Shown: one piece after another, positions 59,940-64,000 of the stretch
Layout of the letters: every line of letters starts with the position of its first letter
Numbering within the stretch: the first letter of the stretch is position 1
Source: Mycolicibacterium neoaurum
GTDB lineage: Bacteria > Actinomycetota > Actinomycetes > Mycobacteriales > Mycobacteriaceae
Direction: 5' to 3'
Length of the DNA stretch: 64,000 nt
NCBI RefSeq assembly: GCF_036946495.1
Contig: NZ_JAQIIX010000002.1
Coordinates: forward strand, 682,001-746,000
Made by a program: the position numbers and the translations under genes
The notes under the pieces: model-generated
The model's input: only the letters and a program-made list of their open reading frames with translations
Databases searched by the model: none
What the model was told of the DNA's origin: nothing

Positions 59940-61007
59940 TCACCGAAGATCATCGGCGGTGAAGCCCCGCTCGAGTCGACCCTTGACGGCCGTCAGATAG
60001 CGGGCGGCATCGGCACCGTCGACGGTGCGGTGGTCATAGGACAGTGACAGATAAGCCATGGACCGCACACCGATCTCGAGTTCAGGAGTCTCGCGCCGAA
60101 TCGGCACCACCCGATCGACCACCGCGCCCACACCGAGAATGGCCGACTGCGGCTGGTTGATGATCGGGGTATCGAACAGTGCCCCTCGACTGCCGGTATT
60201 GGTGATGGTGAAGGTGCCGCCGGACAGATCATCAGGTCGTATCGTGCCGAGCCGGACTCGCTCCGCGACCGCGGCAATGCCTTGTGCCAGTTGCACGAGG
60301 CTCAAGGCCGCGGCATCGCGGAGCACCGGAACCATCAGCCCTTTGTCGCTGTCGACTGCCATCCCCAGGTGCACGTCGGCGTGGTAGGTGATCTCGGTGC
60401 AGTCGGCGTCGAGTGAGGCGTTGAGCACCGGATGCTCGGCGAGCGCTTCCACCGCGGCGGCGACGAAGAACGGCAGGAAGGACAGTTTCACTCCGGCGCG
60501 TCGGTGGAAGTCTTCCTTCTCCTGCGAGCGCAGCCAGGCAATGGTGGTGACATCGACCTCGACCACCGTCGTCAACTGTGCCGAGGTCTGCAGTGATTCC
60601 AGCATTCGCCGCGCGATCGTCTGACGAATTCGGGGCAGCTTCTGCACCGTCGAGGCCGTGGCCGGCTCCACCGCGACCGATGGTGGCGGATCGACAACCA
60701 CCGGTGACGGCGCCGGCATCACCTCGGTCGCCGCGGGAACGGGATCCGTGACTTCGGATGCGGCCAGAACGGCCAGCGCCGCCCCGATTTCGACAACCTC
60801 ATTCTCGGCTGTCAGGATCTCCAGGAGCGTTCCAACGCCCGGCGCGGGGATCTCCGTTTCGACCTTGTCCGTGGACACTTCGAGCAATGGCTCGTCGGGC
60901 TCGAAGCGTTCGCCGGCGTTCTTGAGCCACCGGGTGATGGTGACCTCGTTGACGTGATCGCCGAGTGCCGGCAACACCAGCGTGGTGGTGGTTTCTGGAT
61001 CGGGCAT
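59940..61007 (-). CDS. 2-oxoacid dehydrogenase E2 (dihydrolipoamide acyltransferase), without PSBD
   Basis: 355 aa from ATG 61007; the very long upstream frame is antiphase to the E1 gene. Lipoyl domain with lipoyl-Lys48 in VSTDKVETEIPAP; a Pro/Ala/Val linker; catalytic domain starting PRIRQTIARRMLESL and ending SYDHRTVDGADAARYL with the active-site HxxxDG (326-331). The peripheral subunit-binding domain normally found between them (about 35 residues, GTG..GRI) is absent. Second gene of an operon with an AceE-like E1, 17 bp downstream of it. Confidence 0.9.
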   Translation of the reverse strand: MPDPETTTTLVLPALGDHVNEVTITRWLKNAGERFEPDEPLLEVSTDKVETEIPAPGVGTLLEILTAENEVVEIGAALAVLAASEVTDPVPAATEVMPAPSPVVVDPPPSVAVEPATASTVQKLPRIRQTIARRMLESLQTSAQLTTVVEVDVTTIAWLRSQEKEDFHRRAGVKLSFLPFFVAAAVEALAEHPVLNASLDADCTEITYHADVHLGMAVDSDKGLMVPVLRDAAALSLVQLAQGIAAVAERVRLGTIRPDDLSGGTFTITNTGSRGALFDTPIINQPQSAILGVGAVVDRVVPIRRETPELEIGVRSMAYLSLSYDHRTVDGADAARYLTAVKGRLERGFTADDLR

Positions 61008-61024
61008 GCCTGTGGTCCCTTTTC

Positions 61025-63370
61025 TCAGTCGACGAGGTCTAGCGCGGCGCGAACCATGCTGTCCGTGTCGATACCGTGATAGCGGTAGACATCGTCGAGG
61101 GATCCGACCTGTCCGAATCGTGTGACGCCGAGCGCCGCGGCCGCAACACGATTGATCCCTGCCAAAAAGGCCAAGGTGTGCGGGTGCCCGTCCAGCACCG
61201 TCACCATGGGTACTGCCCTGTCGGGCGGAAACACCTGATCCAGGATCCACGACGGCCCGTCTGCCAGACCGCGGCGCGCTTGCACCGCCTCGAACAACAA
61301 CCCGGCGCTGGTCACACATACGACGTCGGCATCGAGACCCAACTCCGCCAACCGATCGGCGGCAGCGAGAGTCTCGGTGATCACCGCTCCCACTCCGACC
61401 AACATGACCGCAGGCTGCTCGGCCCGGCGGAGCGGATAGGCACCGGCGACAACCTGACGCCGTCGCCGTTCTCGCGCCGCCGGATCCGTCGGAACCCCGG
61501 CCAGAGTCTGGTCGACGGGGCGCGTCGAAAGGCGTAGATACGAGGAAGATCCGTCCGGACGGCCCAACCGGGAAATACTGTCGAGCAACGTCCATTCGAC
61601 ATCGACCGCGAAGGCCGGCTCGTAGCTGACACAGCCGGGTTGCTCGATTCCGATCGAGGGGGTCTTGATCGATTGGTGCGCGCCACCCTCGGCAGCGAGG
61701 GTGACCCCCGACGGCGTCCCGACCAGGATCGACTGTCCGCCCGCGTAGATGCCGTAGGACCATGGTTCGAGGGCACGCTCGACGAAAGGGTCGTACATCA
61801 CGCCGATCGGGAACAGCGGCTGCCCCCACCGACTCCAGGTGGCCCCCAGCTCGCCCATCAATCCGACCAGATTCGTCTCGGCGATACCGAGTTCCATGTG
61901 TTGTCCGGTGGGCTTCTCCCGCCAGTGCATGATGGTTTCGGCGTCGTCGTCGAACCAGTTTCGCCGTTCGTTCGGCGACCACACGCCCACCTTGTTCAAC
62001 CAGCCCGCCAAGTTGGTGGTGGACGACACGTCCGGACTGACGGTGACCACACGTTTGGCCGCATCCGGAGCCAGCCGGGACAGGTCGAGCAGCGCTCGTC
62101 CCAGCGCGGTCTGCGTCGTCGACACCCCGGCCGGGGTGCGGCCGATGTCCGCGGGAATGACCGGCGCAGTGACCAACTCGACGGACTCTCGGTGCAACCG
62201 CTGCGCAGCGGCAGCACAGACCCGACCTGCGATGCTGTCCGGATCGAAGCGCACCCATGGGTGTGCAGGATCCATGCCGAGTTCGGCCGCCAACTGTTCA
62301 TACTGCTCGATCGTCAACAGTGACGAATGGTTCTGCGGGTGACCCTGGGTGGGCAACCGGTGTCCCTTGATGGTGTAGGCGATGATCACGGTGGGTCGGG
62401 TGTCGTCGATCTGTTCGTACGCCCCACGCAGCGTGTCGAGATCGTGGCCGCCGAGATTCCGGATCGCCCGAAGAAGTGTGTCGTCATCGAGGTCGTCCAA
62501 CAACGACGCAATCTCGCCCGCTTCAGAACCATTGCCGGGCAGACGAACCCGAAGCGCAGCGGCATCACAGCGCAACAAACGCTGGTATTCCGGGTTGGGC
62601 ATGGTGAGGATTCGGGAGCGTAATGCGCGGCCACCGGCCCGCGTGAACAGGTCCTCCAGGAGTCTGCCGAACATCACGGTGATCACCTGCCACCCGGCGG
62701 CCGAGAACATCGCCTCCAGACGGCCTGCCGCGATGTTCGGCACCACGCGGTCCAGAGACTGCCGGTTCAGATCGACGATCCAGACGATTTCGCCGAGTTC
62801 GGCCACCGACGTGTCGAGGATCGCCTCCCACACCGCACCCTCATCGAGCTCGGCGTCGCCGACCAGCGAGTACTGCCGACCTGTACCGGCATCACCGAAC
62901 ACGGTGTCCACATAGCGCCGAGCGATCGCTCCCCAGATCGGCGCCGTCGCGCCGATGCCGACCGATCCTGTCGAATAGTCAACCGGATCTGGGTCTTTCG
63001 CCCTGCTCGGATACGACTGCAAGCCGCCGAACTCCCGGAGCGTGGCGAGGTATTTCTCCGCCAGCTCACCGAGTAGATAGTTGATGCCGTGCAGAACGGG
63101 CGATGCGTGGGGTTTCACCGAGACCCGGTCGCCCGGCCGGAGCTGTTCGAACCACAACGAGGTCATGATCGACACCATCGAGGCACACGATGCCTGATGA
63201 CCGCCGACCTTCAGACCCGTGGAATTGGGACGGACGCGGTTGGCATGATGAACCATCGCCGTCGACAACCAGAGGACGCGTTTCTCGATCTCCACCAGAG
63301 CTTCTCGATCCACGGCGACGGGCGCCTGCAGCGACATGGGTGGGTCGATCGTTCGAACACCGTTCATCAT
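61025..63370 (-). CDS. AceE-like pyruvate/2-oxoacid dehydrogenase E1 (transketolase superfamily)
   Basis: 781 aa from ATG 63370 (AAGGA 5 nt upstream; a second ATG follows at 63367). Thiamine-diphosphate site GDAELDEGAVWEAILDTSVAELGEIVWIVDLNRQSLD, preceded by GLKVGGHQASCASMVSIMTSLWFEQL and YSTGSVGIGATAPIWGAIARRY; pyrimidine-domain Glu in MELGIAETNLVGLMGELGATWSRWG. It matches the single-chain (homodimeric) E1 type and is shorter than E. coli AceE. Substrate may be pyruvate or another 2-oxoacid. No E3 gene in the window. Confidence 0.88.
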   Translation of the reverse strand: MMNGVRTIDPPMSLQAPVAVDREALVEIEKRVLWLSTAMVHHANRVRPNSTGLKVGGHQASCASMVSIMTSLWFEQLRPGDRVSVKPHASPVLHGINYLLGELAEKYLATLREFGGLQSYPSRAKDPDPVDYSTGSVGIGATAPIWGAIARRYVDTVFGDAGTGRQYSLVGDAELDEGAVWEAILDTSVAELGEIVWIVDLNRQSLDRVVPNIAAGRLEAMFSAAGWQVITVMFGRLLEDLFTRAGGRALRSRILTMPNPEYQRLLRCDAAALRVRLPGNGSEAGEIASLLDDLDDDTLLRAIRNLGGHDLDTLRGAYEQIDDTRPTVIIAYTIKGHRLPTQGHPQNHSSLLTIEQYEQLAAELGMDPAHPWVRFDPDSIAGRVCAAAAQRLHRESVELVTAPVIPADIGRTPAGVSTTQTALGRALLDLSRLAPDAAKRVVTVSPDVSSTTNLAGWLNKVGVWSPNERRNWFDDDAETIMHWREKPTGQHMELGIAETNLVGLMGELGATWSRWGQPLFPIGVMYDPFVERALEPWSYGIYAGGQSILVGTPSGVTLAAEGGAHQSIKTPSIGIEQPGCVSYEPAFAVDVEWTLLDSISRLGRPDGSSSYLRLSTRPVDQTLAGVPTDPAARERRRRQVVAGAYPLRRAEQPAVMLVGVGAVITETLAAADRLAELGLDADVVCVTSAGLLFEAVQARRGLADGPSWILDQVFPPDRAVPMVTVLDGHPHTLAFLAGINRVAAAALGVTRFGQVGSLDDVYRYHGIDTDSMVRAALDLVD

Positions 63371-63707
63371 CGTGATCCTTGCCTGTGTGTATCGAGACCG
63401 GACCCACCCAGACATCGGTGTGCGTGGGACGGGCCGGAAGTGAGAGGTGCGCGGCCCCTCTGTCGGGCCACATCGCAGTAGCTGTTCGTCGTCGCGGATC
63501 TTTTCGGGATCCGTTGCGAGAAATCGTGTTTCAGTTGACCACGGGATCGCACTCCGAACAATACCGATTGCGAGGTTTGAGCATTCTGCGCAACATCGGA
63601 GCCCGTCCCCCTACGGGGATTGTCACAATGCCACGACAGTCCACCATCGACCCACCAGGTCGCGCTTTGGACACCGGGCCCGACACGCGTCCGGCCACGT
63701 GGATCAA

Positions 63708-63727
63708 AAGTTAACGCGTATTAACTT
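63708..63727. promoter_or_regulatory. 20-bp inverted repeat AAGTTAA-N6-TTAACTT
   Basis: AAGTTAACGCGTATTAACTT has perfect 7-bp arms and lies between the leftward E1-E2 operon and the rightward promoter. Shape is that of a repressor operator. The rest of 63371-63860 shows no gene. Confidence 0.5.
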
Positions 63728-63863
63728 CAGAGGAACACGAACGAAGCGATCCACATGTTGCATGTACAGACGTAGCCACCACCCTTCAGCGGCGAAACAA
63801 GCTGCTAAATAGCACAATTTCGGTGACAGGAGTCATTGTTCGACGCCAGGATCGACCCCAGTG

Positions 63864-63892
63864 TTGACAACATCACACCGCGACCCTAAGTT
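63864..63892 (+). promoter_or_regulatory. SigA-like promoter
   Basis: -35 TTGACA (63864-63869), 17-bp spacer, -10 TAAGTT (63887-63892). Points rightward towards the short ORF at 63926. Confidence 0.55.
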
Positions 63893-63925
63893 AGTGCTAC
63901 GTCACATCCGAGGAAAGAGCTCATC

Positions 63926-64000
63926 GTGACCCACCTACTCATGGTGCCGACACATTCCGCAGTCGCGGAACACGTCTCGACCACGAGCGCCACTCCGTGA
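63926..64000 (+). CDS. 24-codon ORF at the right edge, possible leader peptide
   Basis: GTG 63926 with GAGGAAAGAG 6 nt upstream, following a SigA-like promoter by about 35 nt; stop TGA is the last codon of the window. Sequence MTHLLMVPTHSAVAEHVSTTSATP has no domain. It may be a leader peptide of a gene beyond the edge, or a chance ORF. Confidence 0.35.
   Translation: MTHLLMVPTHSAVAEHVSTTSATP

Overview
The window looks like chromosomal DNA of a fast-growing Mycobacterium/Mycolicibacterium. The DNA is GC-rich and many starts are GTG. Mycobacterial marker families are present: Ddn-type deazaflavin oxidoreductase, DUF222/13E12 HNH protein, MPT63-like DUF1942 protein, a UsfY-like protein, NmtR and CmtR-type metal sensors, IdeR-like iron boxes. 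The order lpqU - eno - ftsB-like - DUF501 - ppx, near a kdp locus, resembles M. tuberculosis Rv1022-Rv1031. The species cannot be fixed from the sequence alone.

Layout. 1-4.5 kb: an amino-acid ABC receptor/permease fusion cut by the left edge, two paralogous secreted proteins built from 11-residue tandem repeats, and a secreted glycoside hydrolase. 4.6-17.3 kb: acyltransferase, DUF1622 protein, CmtR-like repressor with CDF exporter, aldehyde dehydrogenase, a large secreted zinc metalloprotease, amino-acid permease, MpaB-type oxygenase, DUF2256 mini-protein, FAD oxidoreductase and Ddn-like protein. 17.3-22.8 kb: an AT-richer accessory region downstream of the 3' end of tRNA-Leu(TAA). It holds an Apea-type HEPN protein, a membrane pentapeptide-repeat protein, an ApeA-like protein, an integrase remnant and a broken Panacea-type antitoxin with a toxin-like partner. 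A 44-bp copy of the tRNA 3' half at 20067-20110 marks the far end of a 2.7-kb integrated element.

23.0-27.6 kb: HNH protein, small membrane proteins, flavodoxin-like reductase, lipoprotein. 27.8-37.6 kb: a tightly coupled kdp locus (small membrane ORF, kdpF, A, B, C, D, E) for high-affinity K+ uptake, followed by a second KdpD-like sensor that has no histidine-kinase domains. 37.6-47.3 kb: AraC regulator, DinB/maleylpyruvate-isomerase-like protein, propionyl/acetyl-CoA ligase, an iron(III) ABC importer behind an IdeR-like box, and a divergent CtpJ-type P1B-ATPase/NmtR pair sharing one operator. 47.5-53.7 kb: secreted DUF1942 protein and the eno/ftsB/ppx housekeeping block.

53.9-59.9 kb: iron/haem/copper envelope functions in a row (EfeO, EfeB, a membrane protein behind a palindrome, PepSY protein, PCuAC chaperone, second Tat DyP peroxidase). 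59.9-63.4 kb: a two-gene 2-oxoacid dehydrogenase operon (homodimeric-type E1 plus an E2 lacking the usual subunit-binding domain). The right end holds a promoter-like sequence and a 24-codon ORF.

The most unusual items are the tRNA-Leu accessory region with two HEPN-type proteins, the pair of hendecad-repeat secreted proteins with a shared upstream element, and the kinase-less KdpD paralogue.
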